This document shows positions 32,131 through 44,379 of a DNA stretch of 64,000 nt, in pieces. Below the pieces are notes generated by a model that was given only the letters and a program-made list of their open reading frames with translations, was not told the DNA's origin and searched no databases. How positions within the stretch are numbered: the stretch's first letter is position 1; every line of letters begins with the position of its first letter. This DNA comes from Holothuria scabra (lineage: Eukaryota > Echinodermata > Holothuroidea > Aspidochirotida > Holothuriidae): contig CM074195.1 of NCBI GenBank assembly GCA_037179385.1, forward strand, positions 28,476,222-28,540,221. Direction: 5' to 3'. The position numbers and the translations under genes were made by a program.

Positions 32131-32339
32131 TCACACAGCTTTAATATTCCAGAAAACTGTCTCATTACTTGATAAAGTGGTATTTTGAAACCATTTTTAT
32201 CAAAAGTTTGGTCAATGGGGACAGCTCTCCATTCTGAAGTCTCTATGTTCCGATGCCTCTATGTTTCGAAAAGTCTGCATTGAGGTTAGTGTTTAAACAA
32301 GCCCTCATCGACACTCTCCTTCAAGCATTGGATCAAATA

Positions 32340-32715
32340 CTGTGTTCTCACATACCTCACGCTCGAGGTAACGCTGTATTACCTCACGCTCGAGTAACGT
32401 GGGAACGCGGGTTAACGCGGGGTCGGTGTTTAAAATTTGATCCACCTCAAATCGCAGGGTTAAGCAGTTTTAAACATCGTGTTTGTTTTAATCAAGCAAG
32501 GTCACAGGTATTTATCGCACTGATGACAGGTATTTTCTTACATTTTGCTGTAATCAGTGTGTGAAATATTTGGCCTCGTTACTATGGTAACACTATCCAA
32601 TCAACGAAACACTGGGTACATGAGAACACAGACTGGAAAACACGGGGCTAGCCTGTGGTTTTGTCTGTTTGTAAACACAAGTTAACACTGGGTGTTGCGG
32701 GGTATGTGAGACCAA
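32340..32715. mobile_element. CpG-rich MITE with TCTCACATACC ends
   Basis: The left end, GTTCTCACATACCTCACGCT, is inverted at the right as GGGTATGTGAGAC (about 32698-32712). The interior is richer in CG than the flanks. It contains GTTACTATGGTAAC (32578-32591), a near-consensus RFX X-box palindrome. The superfamily is not assigned. A plus-strand open frame (32253-32564) runs across the left boundary and is not a gene. Confidence 0.6.
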
Positions 32716-34849
32716 GCCTAAAGAGACATCTGAACAGAGATGTGTAACCTTGGCTATTACTGACAGCAATTTTTGCTTTATGGGGGAAATGCCCCACCCA
32801 TTGTCTATGGTATCCTTTGCAAATTAACAAAAGCAGATATCCCTATTTATCCATAATTTAACAAGACTTTTAATTCGCCTTTTGTCTACTTATACTGTAG
32901 GTACAGCATAACATACAGTACAAGTTTTCCTTGTTTGATACACAGTATACAGCATTATGCTTGCTCTTATTACCTGAACTATACTTTTAAATGACAACAG
33001 CAATGCAAAATAAAATCTTAATACTTTTGAAAAGTGTCATAAAGGGTAATCTTGAAGCAATGGTTCTATGCATTAAGCTTTATGGTACACTTTTTTTTTT
33101 GGGGGGGGGGGGGGAGATAGTGACATGGATAAAAATGAAATGTGAGACAAGAATTCCCACTCGATGATGATATTTGACATAACTATATAATCCTTCACAC
33201 AGGGGTTACTTTTTTGGTGCGGTTATCCAGATATAAGCAGAGATGAGGCAAGTAGTATCCTGATACATTTATGCTATCAAAAATTTTAAACAAAATCTAG
33301 AATGAAACTAAGTGACAAATAATCACTGTAGAGCATATTGAAAGTGTAAAGCAGAAACACCAATCTAGACAGACACCAATGTTTAAAGTTTTGTTCAACA
33401 AAATTCCTTATACAAACACACTATTTGTTCAATTCCACCAGCTTCTATGTAAAGGACACTAATTTCTGAAGGGTGTCAATCTACAGTATTTCTAAGATGA
33501 CTTTCAGTTTAGAAACTTGATCAGTGTACATGAACTTCTCCACCTCCAGACAATGGCTAGGCAAACAACATTTATTTGTGGTCAGATGAGACAAGATAAT
33601 GTGGACAGTTATTTTATGCTGGATTTAGCAGAGGTGATACTTTCATGGAAGTCTGACATTTTGACCACAAATAGAGTACTGAATGCCTGCAGGGAATGGC
33701 AGGAAATAGGAGTATATACAAACAATGGGCTGTCATGGTTATGTACTGAGATAAAAATAAGCTTTCTTCAGGGGGTTTATAAGTCAATTAACACCACTTA
33801 TACAGTAAAAAGCTCAAGTCAATTGAGCTGTATGTTTGTATGAGGTAATCCTTCAGGACACTGTGGGGATAACTGGCAGTCAACTGTGAAAAATCGGAGA
33901 TAACTGTGACCAAATGGCAAAGAATGGGTCAGTTACAATTTGATTCACTCTATTAGGCAATGACAGTTCATGTGCGCTGAAGGGTATTTGATACCAAATG
34001 ATCAGTGTAAATTAGGTTCTTTTTTGTAAAACTAATTAACTGTGGTATATCTAATTCATCAATTCCCACTTCCAATTAATGCATGCTTGCATGCACATGT
34101 CCTCATGAGGACAGTAGGCACAAGGTTTGTCAAATATTAGCACTTTTTCCCACTAAATTTAATGTTTTCTTCAGGTTTTCTTTAAGGTTATTGAAAAGCA
34201 ATGTAGGTAAGTTATAAAAGAGATTCTTGTGCATCACACAGAGTACTCTCTGTTCAAAGTTTATACTTATGAAGTTCCATATCAATCATCTATTTAGTGC
34301 GCACAGAAGCATCTTCTAATATTTTCAGACTATGTCCCTAAATGACCCTTATATACAGACTGTTTAAACTCACATGTTCCACATTAGTTTCATGAAAATC
34401 TATTTACTTGTGGCTGCAAAATCAGCATACCCATGAGCATTGAAGCATGTATGCCAGCCTGATGAACAGATTTTGCCTTTTAAGATTTTATATTTTGCTC
34501 TGCCCACTTTTTCATGTATTAATACTTGGAACTTAATGTAATAGCAGGCACAAATTTCATGCCAGAATCAACATACTGTACAGTAACTACCATGTGATGT
34601 GCCTTTTTGTGCACCTTAGAACTTCTTCCTATGAGTTTGCTTCAGTACTTTACAAATGCATTTTCAAAATTACCTCACTAAAGAATTTACATAGTGAAGT
34701 TAATAAACTGTTCCAAAAAAATTATATACCCTATGCCTATTACATTACACGTATGCCAAATTACTCTTACCCTTTCACCCTAACCGCTCATGAATATTTA
34801 CTTCAACAGTTATATACTCTTTTGACATATAGTGTCTGGAAGGTTTAGG
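32716..34849. other. LRRC23 intron 1, T/G homopolymers only
   Basis: A T run followed by a G run spans about 33091-33115. The 108-codon open frame at 33517-33843 has no family features or splice context. Nothing else was seen. Confidence 0.4.
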
Positions 34850-35446
34850 TGTTTTGAACTCTGATGACCCCAAATGACCTTTGACATCCAATAAAAACAA
34901 TAGGGGTCATCTACTCAGTATGGACAATCCACTTAGTAAATATGAGATTCCTGGCAGTTACCTTTCTTGACATATGGTGTTTACAAGTTTTTGAGCTTTT
35001 CATCTCTGATGACCCCAAATGACCTTTGACCTCCACCAAAAATAATTGTGATCATCTACTTAATATGGGCAATCCACCTGCTTTGTATGAAATCCCTCAC
35101 ATTTACCCTTCTTGAGATACAGTGTTTACAAGGTTTTGACCTTTTTCCCTCTGGTGACCCCAAATGACCTTTGACCTCCATCACAAACAATAGGGACCAT
35201 CTACTCAATATGGACAATCAGCAAGGTAAGTATGAGATTGCTCACATTTTTCCTTCTGGAGGTATCGTGTTTACAAGCAATTTCCAAGGTATTTACATTT
35301 TGACCTCTGGTGACCCCAAATGACATTTGACCTCTACCAAAAAAAATAGGGACCATCTGCTCAATGTGGACAATCTACATGCCAAGTTTGAGATCCCTGG
35401 GGGTTACCGTTCTTGAGATATCGTGTTTACAAGCAGGCGTCACACA

Positions 35447-35489
<43 letters not shown>

Positions 35490-35545
35490 ACACACGACAT
35501 CACCATCGCATAGATTCCTTGCCTGCCTTCGGCAAGGAATCAAAA
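34850..35545 (+). repeat. 145-bp tandem array, 4 units, ACAC run and terminal hairpin
   Basis: CTGATGACCCCAAATGACC or CTGGTGACC recurs at about 34861, 35006, 35151 and 35307 (spacing 145, 145, 156). Each unit has TGACCTTTGAC or a variant. An ACAC run (35443-35497) and the hairpin GATTCCTTGCCTGCCTTCGG/CAAGGAATC (about 35512-35541) end the block, exactly as at 1640-1715. Confidence 0.85.
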
Positions 35546-37845
35546 AGAGTCTTTCTGAAACTTCCTATGGGAAGAGAAATTTACATGTGATTTTTACACA
35601 AGTTGTTGTACAAGTCCACTGTATTCCTTTTGTCACAAAATGCTACCTAAGGATTCTTGAAAGGAGGATGAATCTAACTTAATCAATATTCACCAAAATA
35701 TTTAACAAAACAAAGGCTGATCAATATAAAAAGTCATTTTTGAGATTCTTTTGTACATAAGTTGATCTATAAATAGATCTATTGTATCTTTTTTTCCTTT
35801 TCTTACAATATCATCCCACTGAAAGCATTTACAATAACATACATGACATTACAAGAAGAATCTTTTAACCGCATTCAAAGGAGGAATTGAATAAATCCAC
35901 TTTAATCAACATTCAACAGTAAAATTGAGACAAATAAAAAAAAAAACTGCATTTGAAGGAAAGTGAAAGTTGCTCTATACAAACATTTTGAGATAGATTC
36001 AAATAAATTATAACCAGGAAATTCAGACTAGAATTTCTTCCCAGAGAGTGTACACCTAACAAATTAATATTATGATAGGAACTTCTCAATTTTGGCTGAT
36101 TTCACTTTCGCAAGTTACTTTATTTCTTATATAACTTGAGGTCATGCCAACACAAACTTAAAAAAAGGGTCACAATAGGCAGGTCGATTACAATGTTTTG
36201 TGATGTTTCATCCTTTTTCTTCTGCTGACCAAAACTAACAGTGAAAGTTGTTTTTTAAACCTAAAAGCTCATGTTGCAATTCACAGCAAATACACATTTA
36301 TGCTGTACCACCAGAGGAGGACAAGAGAAGATTACAAGTTTAAATTTTCAAACCTCAAGTAAGTTTCTACATTGTTATTTAGCTTTCTTCTTTGATTTAA
36401 TCATCTTTTGGGTCTTAAGTCATCCAGAATGGAAGAATGTTTTACAGGGCACAGAGCCAGGGTGTGGGGAGGGCAGAGGGAGGAAGTAAGAACTACTAGT
36501 TATAATTATTTTTGAACTGGGGAGGGATTTTCATGGTGGATGGGCCCACTGAATGCATATTGATATCAAAAAAACAATAAAACATATCAAAAACAATGCT
36601 CGAGGAAGGGGAAGCTTCCCCCTCCTTGGCTACATGCCTGCTTACTGGCAGGGAACAAATTGCCATTGAATTAAAAGTTCCACTTGTTTAATATCTTGTA
36701 GGCAGATGGGTTGCAATTTTGTTGCATTATAATTGTCACTTGGTTTCATAACCTCATGTCCTTTCATGTCCTACTGTACCCTGATGAATAGATGACAGGT
36801 AGGTGAGTTTTGTAACCCAAAATGAACATTTCTTACTTACACCTAATTGTCAGAAGTAAATATTCAAAGTACTTCTTCCATTGTAAAAAAAAAATTATAG
36901 GTGCTAAAAAATTTCAACAAATGATTTGTAAGTTTGGGTTTTGAAGAAAGTATGGATTAGTAATTCACACTTTGAACGTTTAATTATATAACCAAAAACC
37001 ATGAACTAGGTATAAAATTCTGCTACTAAAGTTAGAGGCATAAATTCAAGTAATGTGAGTATGCTGGTCACAGATGGTTCATAGATACCTACTATAAAGT
37101 ACTCACACCTTCCTTGGTTTAAGAGTGAGCTACTTGGTCAATTAGCAACACCCCAGTTTGATGAAGATAAAGCCGCTAACCCTGGATCCACTAACCCTGA
37201 ATCCATGAAGCGAAACAATGTTTTGGATTGCCCTAATTGGCAGTGATTTAAGGACCCATTGTCCGAAATCTCATGTTTGGATGGAATTCTTTAGGGGATG
37301 TAGTAAGAGCATGACCACTTCTCATTGTTAATGTATCTGGCTGTTCAAGAGTTGGGGTGCAGAGTGCACCAGCCAATTTTTCAACTTCATTTGTCACAAA
37401 ATAACACTAAGATTTATTGTAATACATCTTTATCAGCCTAAAGATACAACTTAAAACTTAGCAATAGACAGTGTATGTGCTAAAGTCACAAATAACAACT
37501 TATTTATTTTAGTGGTAAAGAAAATAGTTAATGATAGGAAATGCTGTATCTAGATAAACATCTGTTCAGTAACAAGAGATAACATTCAGTTTTTACATTC
37601 ATTATTCCATGCTTTAAGGTTCACTTTTCATGTTTAATATTTACAGGTATTACAAATAAAGCTATTTCTTTAACAAGGAAACTTGCTAGGTAAAAAAGTA
37701 ATTCCAACAGTTTTAATTAAATATCTGCAATTTGCCATTTTCTACTGTATTTTGGCAAATAAGAGGCAAAACTGGTGTTGGCACCATTAAATATCTTAGG
37801 TCTATTGTTTATGATCATATTAGGATGTTGAGACAAGGAATGAAA
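35546..37845. other. LRRC23 intron 1, nothing recognised
   Basis: AT-rich, with short A runs. No coding exon or repeat with clear ends was found. Confidence 0.4.
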
Positions 37846-38835
37846 CTCATAGAAATTTCTTTCCAGGCGTCCAGGAGAGGGGGGAGGGGGGATATTAGGA
37901 GAGGGACCAAATGTCTAAAAAATAAACTGAAGTAAGTCAATGCCAGCTTAAAACTTTTTGGAAGGGTTAAAAAAGTTTCTGGGGGTGAGAGAGGGTTAGT
38001 CATCTTGGACCTTCTCGGCTACATGCATGTTTAGGTATGAACCTGTACACTCCATCAATCTACAGTCAGGGCTCGATTTTCATGGTTGTACGATTGTCCA
38101 GGACAACCAAAACTTCATACGGACAACCAAAAGTTGAAAGTTGGTTGTCCGATGGACAACCATTTTTCTCCTACAGCAATTATATTCAAGCAGCTTGCTC
38201 TTATCTGACTGATGATGTATACTGCTGACTGATCAACTCTTTCAACTTTTTCCATCATACAGTTTCAGACCTCAAGTGTTATTGACTTGCAAAAATCATA
38301 TCTCTATATTCTTTGAGACCATTTGTATATAAATACAATTACTGTTTTGTACTGTAATTTTGCACAAAATGTTTCGGCCAACCAACTTTTTGTTAGGACG
38401 ACTAAAAACACTGAAATGGTTGCCCGAAGGACAACCATAAATTTTTCTGAAAATCGAGGCCTGCTTCAGTCCTTGTAGAAATTAGTAAATTCCAGTGCAA
38501 TAAACAAGCTTGTGTTTAAACAGAGACTATTCTGCCCTTGTTTGAATATAAATGTAACTTTTCTACAGACAGGAGCTGGGGGAGGGTGGGGGGATATTAT
38601 GCAAGGGACCAAATGTGTAAAAATATAAAGGAGTAAGTCAATGCCAGCTTGAAATTTTTTGAAAGGGTAAAAAACTTTCTGGGGGTGAGGGAGGGGTTAG
38701 TCATCTTGGACTTTCTTGGCTACATGCATGTTTAAGTATGAACCTGTACACTTCATCAATCTTCAGCCCTTGTAAAAATTAGTAAATTCCAGTTAAATAA
38801 CAAGCTTATGCTTAAACAGAGACTATAGCCCTTGT
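37846..38835 (+). repeat. Segmental tandem duplication, one copy carrying a MITE
   Basis: The segment 37860-38066 plus 38464-38535 (AGGAGAGGGGGGAGG... to ...AACAGAGACTAT) recurs at about 38571-38825. Both copies share GGGACCAAATGT, GTCAATGCCAGCTT, GTTAGTCATCTTGGA and GGCTACATGCATGTTTA. The first copy is split by the MITE at 38067-38463; the second is the empty site. Confidence 0.85.
38067..38463. mobile_element. hAT-like MITE with 16-bp inverted ends
   Basis: The ends CAGGGCTCGATTTTCA and TGAAAATCGAGGCCTG differ at one position. It is flanked by CTACAGT and CTTCAGT, and the duplicated paralog near 38761 reads CTTCAG uninterrupted. Inside are multiple GGACAACCA and TGGTTGTCC words. CAGGG ends with a duplication of about 8 bp suggest hAT. 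Confidence 0.8.
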
Positions 38836-41460
38836 TTGAAAATAAATGCAACTATTCCAATAGATTATCTGAGTAGTATACCTATTCTGAAGACATACTT
38901 TTGGCACCAGAATGTGAATTTGTTTTGAATGTCACACAGATAGTTTACAACATTTCAAAACTAGATACTTGGGTCATAATCTGCCCATCACAAAATTAAG
39001 ATACTCTGTATACAGAGAGGGCTCTAAGGGAGTATTATTAAAGGGGGGTAAAAAAACCCTTAAATTTTTTCTAGAACCATGCTTGAAATTACACAAAATT
39101 GCAGTGGGGAGGTCGAACATGCTCAGAAAATACACTTTCCTGGTTGCTTGTCTCCTGTGCTACTCCCACACAGCCCTGATATGAAAACTAAAGTGATGCT
39201 ACAATCATGCCTTAAGATCTACTGCTGCTCAACTTGGGCATGCATAGACAAAGTTCATTTTTAAAGTAGCTCCTAATGACATTTTGATATTGCATTCACT
39301 GTGGGAATTTATTTGCCAGAAAATGAACTTTTTTCAAGTCCTATTGGCACTTACGATAATCAAAAAGGAACACCAGTAAGAATCAACTGGAATTTCAGTT
39401 TGAAAAGTTGATCTTTAATTCTTTTGTAATGCAAAATGCCAGATTTTAAGGAAACTCCTACACCCATCCCCACCCCAACCCCTAGCTGCCTCCCCCCCTC
39501 CCATCCCAAAAAGTTTTCCAAAGCATGGGTGCACAAACAGGATAAAAAATAGTGACCAAATTATTATTCTCTGGAATTTTAAGGGGGATGGACTGTGGAT
39601 AATATTTCTGAAAACTTTCAGGACAATACATTATCCAGCAACGGGACATCTCATCCGACTAAGGTGCCAGCAGGGCACGGCCATTTCCTAATCAGGTTAT
39701 GTGAACTGAGAGGGCACCAAGGCCAAACAAATGATTTTGTACTGACCATAATGTAATCTCACGGGTAGGGCACGGAGGCCAAATGGCCTTGATGGTCATT
39801 CAGTGTTATAGGGCAACAAAGACACTGCCGAAAATATGAAGACGAAGGCCACATGTGGCCTCTGTGGCCTTTGATTAATTCCAGCCCTGGCATGAGATTA
39901 AGTCCTCAAACTGATACTAGAGATAAAATATGTCACATAAGTTGGCCTTGACATTTGAATTTTTTCAGCATTCCCAGGATACAAATCGAACATTAAATTT
40001 GAGATATTGTAAACGCAAGTTGTGCACAATGATAACTGCCAATTTCTCCTTTCAAAAATCTTCAGACAAATATTGCAAAATGCTGTACAACATGCATGCA
40101 GACATTCTGTGCATGTGTGGAATGAGTTCAATTAGCATAGCTTTACATCAAAGTTTTGTTCAGAATAAAGGAAACTTCCAATTGTCTAATTGAAAAAAAA
40201 CAGGCCTAAAAAGATTAAATTAGAATATTAAAGAATTGTTTTTAACAAATACAACAACAACCTATATCCATGGGAGGCATCGGGGAGGGGGAGGGAGGGA
40301 CAACGGCAGGTGTCTCCCTATATTCATGACTTTTTGAAAATTAATATTTACTGATGTTTAAAGCTTCCAAAGTTTGTCTGTAGGGCACGTATTCCCACAA
40401 GCAGGAAGGGTAGAAACATTTCTATTTGATATTTCTCCTGACTTTGAGAATTCAGAGGTTTTCAGTTAAGTTTCATAGTATAGATCAAACTTCTCCCAGA
40501 AAGTTCAACAGGTTTTACAACCATCCTTTCATGTGTACGGTACTGTACATGCCACTGAACATTCACTGTTGGCTTCACAAATGGAATGTTCATAGGATAG
40601 TTAGTAGGATGCTGGTTTTGTGACACACTACCACAAATGTGTTTCCTGCAAAAACTGTAATTTTAGCTTAGTAGGCAGGTTAAGCATAACTTTTTAAAGT
40701 TCATATAAGGTGCAAAACCTCCCCTTTAGTCTCCTCTTTTGGCAGGCAGGATACCATGTGCATATTCTGCAACCCCAGGGACTTCCTACTGTATATACAT
40801 GGACAGAGCATGTAACACGTACGTCCTATCAGTAGGTTGTCTCCACCGACTGGGACAAAAAAGGTGCACCAAGGTGGCTGCCGTAAAGTTGGAAATTGTT
40901 TCATTTGAAGGCATATTTGTAATATTATACTTAAAATTTAAACTTGAATGAAAAACAATATCATATTCCTACAATACATGCCGTGATCTTGACCTTGCAT
41001 TGCATTATTTCAAAAGTATTTCAACTTTCTTGAAAAATCTGTTGATTTACTTGAGCAAGTCCAAACTTCACACAAAACCATTGCAGACAGCCATCTTGGT
41101 TCTCTTTTTCTCACTCATACGGTAGCGATAGTCTATCATGCAGTATGCTCTGTCAATGTATAGGAAGTCTGTGTGCAACTCCTATTGTCACAGGGGATGG
41201 AATGTTTATCTAGGAATTGATCAGTGACAGTAAAACATTCTTATAGGCTTTCAAGATATGACAAATTTCTGTTGGAAAACCAAATATTTCAAAGAATTGG
41301 GCAGAAGGTTGTCCTTTAAGACAGACCAAAATTCTGAGTTCAATAAATGCATGTTCCCATGAATTAAGAAAGGAATTGAAAATGGCCCTGTTTGATGTAA
41401 ACAATATTTAAAAAAAAAATAAAAAAATAATCCATGGTTTTCATCAAAGCAAAGAGATAA
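38836..41460. other. LRRC23 intron 1, scattered repeat words
   Basis: About 39640-39895 is rich in AAGGCCA and GGGCA words and ends AATTCCAGCCCTGG, which looks like an old hAT-type element end. No exon was recognised. The minus-strand frame at 41210-41404 lacks convincing splice sites. Confidence 0.4.
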
Positions 41461-42839
41461 CCCTTACTCCAAATCCAGATATGGGCCAGATATGAAATTC
41501 CATATATGGGCCAGATATGGATTTCATATCTGGCCCATATCTGCTGCAGATATGGGATTTATACCTGGGCCAGATAAAAAATTGGGCAGATATAACCTTG
41601 ATCTATGCCAGAACCAGATCTAATCCATATATGGGCCAGATAAAACAATATAACGCAATACCATATATGGTATGGTATATAGTATACATACCATATTTAT
41701 ATTAAGCTACTCCATACTGATCCCATATAAAGCAGTGCCATATCTGGTTTATATAAAGATTTACTGTATTGATCCCATATTAAGGAGACAAATATGGTGC
41801 ATATATGTCCCATATCTGGACCATATATGACTGGACCAAACTTTTTTAGTGAACTACCTTTGTGTAAAGCGTATCAGAAGCCTTCTGAGCCAGCATAATG
41901 TTAAGGGCTATCTGAACATCTATAACAAAGGTGAATGCACATTGTACAACATTGACTTAATTATTTGAAGTTGTTAAATTACTTAATAGTGAAGAAAAAT
42001 ACTGCTTTGAAATTCCTACTTTTAAATGTTTACATCGCATTGTTGGTTTAAATTATCATATGGGGCAATATCCCAACATAAATTCTGTTGAAGGTTTCAT
42101 GATTTTTCACATATTACTTCCTTAATTACAATAAAAAGAAAATCAGGGCCCTAAATTCATGACCACGCCCACATTGGAAAGTCATTTGAATACGTTAGTA
42201 TAATATGGCGGAATATGGTTTGAATGTTCTCATTTTGGTTTGCTGATACTTGTTCAGCTTCCAGAGAAGGTCTTTATGAGGACAGGTACACAAATTAAAC
42301 CATAAGTATTATTATGGCTATGTAAAAGTTTATATGTAATTCTGTAATGGTATTTTAATCAGTTATATCTGGCTTGATATGGCCATATAAAACCTTATTT
42401 GTATATCTGGGAAGGCATTTCATCAAGTTATATCTGGCTTGATATGGCCATATCAAACTTTATTTGTATATCTGGGAAGGCATTTCATCAAGTTATATCT
42501 GGCTTGATATGGCCATATCAAACTTTATTTGTTTATCTGGAAAGGTATTTCATCAAGTTATATCTGGCTTGATATGGCCATATCAAACTTTATTTGCATA
42601 TCTGGGAAGGCATTTCATCAAGTTACATCTGGCTTGATATGGCCATATAAAACTTTATCTGCATATCTGGGAAGGCATTTCATCAAGTTATATATGGCTT
42701 GATATGGCCATATCAAACTTGATATATTATATCAAGGCATCTAAATCTGGCTGTATATCTGGCTTGATATGGCCATATAAAGGCTTTATTTAACCAGATA
42801 TATCCAGATATCAATTCATATCTGGAATTGGAGTAAGGG
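41461..42839. mobile_element. Non-autonomous element filled with ATATGGCCATAT repeats
   Basis: The ends CCCTTACTCCAAATCCAGAT and the complement of ATCTGGAATTGGAGTAAGGG are inverted. The left interior is packed with CCAGATATGGGCCAGATATG and CCATATATGG words. The right interior (about 42361-42750) is a 65-bp tandem array of about six units: AGTTATATCTGG or variants at 42361, 42426, 42491, 42556, 42621 and 42686. Each unit contains the palindrome TTGATATGGCCATATCAA or a near version. No transposase is seen. Confidence 0.8.
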
Positions 42840-43501
42840 AACCCAGCCTAAAAATGATAACACAATAATATTTCATAAATAGACATGGAAATTTGTATGA
42901 TCTGTGTTTAATTGATAAAAAGCATCCATGTACTTGGCACATTTACTTTTTTTCCACATACTTAACATATAAAGCTTGGAAGATGCTATTCAGCTCTTTA
43001 AAAACGTCAATTGATATAAGATACCAAATCATGTAAAGTGACTAAGAAGTGCATGTCCTGGCAGCCTCTAGAAAGTAAAGAAACCCATACAAATTACAAA
43101 AAGCGTGTGCTATAGATAAGTCATTTTTAATATGACAAATTCAAATTGACTTAGCTAACTAATGATTGCCACAATTTCAGATAAAAACTCCTGATGTGCA
43201 GTTGAAGTTCTGCAATCAATGCTTGGCCTATATTTCCTTTATTTTTCATAACATATAGAAAGCCAGACTGACTTATGGCCAAATTCTATAAAAAAAAAAA
43301 AAAAGGGATGGCAATTACTGGGAAAAGCAAAACCAATTGGCATTGCTGATCAGCTCAGCTTCTTTTCCCTGCATGTAAGCAGTATTCTCCAATACTGTAG
43401 CTGTTTTGTCAAAGAGTAGACTCCTTTGGCACCCAGAAAAATTTTTTCATTGAAATCGAGCATTGCAGTAACTTGGCTTATATTCATGATTATTACATCA
43501 C
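42840..43501. other. LRRC23 intron 1, nothing recognised
   Basis: No exon or defined element. There is a short A run near 43290. Confidence 0.4.
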
Positions 43502-43825
43502 TTAAAGGGCCAAACCTCTCACTCCAAACTACAGTTTTGGTACGGGTGTGCCAAAATTTTCAATTGGCTCAGCTCCTTGATTGACAGCTAATTCATACAA
43601 TGCAGATCACCAAAGCTTATATAGCACAGCATGAACTATACGGAGAGTGTTTTGGTTATACACGTAAGGCTTTTCTATACTAACCCTGAAGCAATAAACT
43701 TAGATTGTGACTGGATAAGGATGAATTTCAGACAAATGTCGGAGGAGCTTAAAGGCCCAGTTCTCTCACCCTAAACAGTATCAATTCTTCTAACCTTCTT
43801 ACGCAACTGAAGCCCCTCCCTATAT
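43502..43825. mobile_element. Two partial TTAA MITE family A copies, adjoining
   Basis: A copy starts at 43506 (AGGGCCAAACCTCTCACTCC) after TTAA and is cut at GGAGGAGC. There, TTAA (43749-43752) begins a second partial copy (AGGCCCAGTTCTCTCACC to about 43820). This is probably insertion plus deletion. Confidence 0.75.
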
Positions 43826-44265
43826 GCTATGTACTCACAGTAAAGATGTTAGGGTTACGTATGCATAGTAAATAGGGTTTGGATTACATACACACAGTAG
43901 TACTGGGTTAGGGTTATTGATAGGGTATACATGCATACCTAGGCATTGGTGAGCCACTCCCTGGTAGCCTATGGAAACCCAATTAGCCTAGGCCTAGGAT
44001 AGCCTGGCTTTCGTACCTAGAAGTGGCTTACCAATGCATCTAGGTAGGCCTATTCACATGCCTTTATACATCCCTGTATACTAGGCTTACTAGCCTAAAT
44101 AAAGTTTATAACTTTAGGATAATCTGTGGGCTAGATCAACACAAAAGTAAACCTTAAAATGACCTAGGCGTGGGACCTAGCCGTGCTTCTCTCCCTATCT
44201 CTATTTCGCGGAACTAGATCTTACGCTGGTGCTATACAGTGTTGTACTTGTAGACAATTGATCAC
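43826..44265 (-). other. LRRC23 intron 1 start, AGGCCTA-rich
   Basis: This stretch is intron downstream of exon 1. It is rich in TAGGCCTA and CCTAGG words (43960-44100) of the kind seen again at 45290-45480 and 45800. Confidence 0.5.
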
Positions 44266-44379
44266 CTCTTCCTCCTCCTGTTCAACACCTTCGACATCTT
44301 CTCCTTCTTCTTGGTCCAGATCTGGTTCTTCTACACCTTCCTGATCTTCCTCATATTCTTGTTCTTCGAAGTCTGACAT
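44266..44379 (-). CDS. LRRC23: LRRC23 coding exon 1 (acidic N-terminus)
   Basis: ATG at 44379 (minus strand) begins 38 codons ending at donor GTGATC (GT at 44265-44264). The peptide MSDFEEQEYEEDQEGVEEPD is followed by more Asp/Glu, ending EEEE. Mammalian LRRC23 also starts with an acidic disordered stretch directly before the PLTE motif. The exon ends in phase 0, and exon 2 begins in phase 0 (...EEEE joined to KIPEVPLTEE). The intron to exon 2 is about 13.4 kb. The donor lacks the usual GTRAGT, which lowers certainty about its exact edge slightly. Confidence 0.88.

Noticed and set aside
33517..33843. 108-codon plus-strand frame
   Set aside because: No domain character, no convincing acceptor or donor, and intronic position.
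27128..35500. CRISPR-like regularity of the repeat arrays
   Set aside because: Units are 145 bp or longer tandem repeats without unique spacers, in eukaryotic DNA.
41210..41404. Minus-strand frame with protein-like composition in LRRC23 intron 1
   Set aside because: No acceptor or donor in a usable phase and no match to LRRC23.
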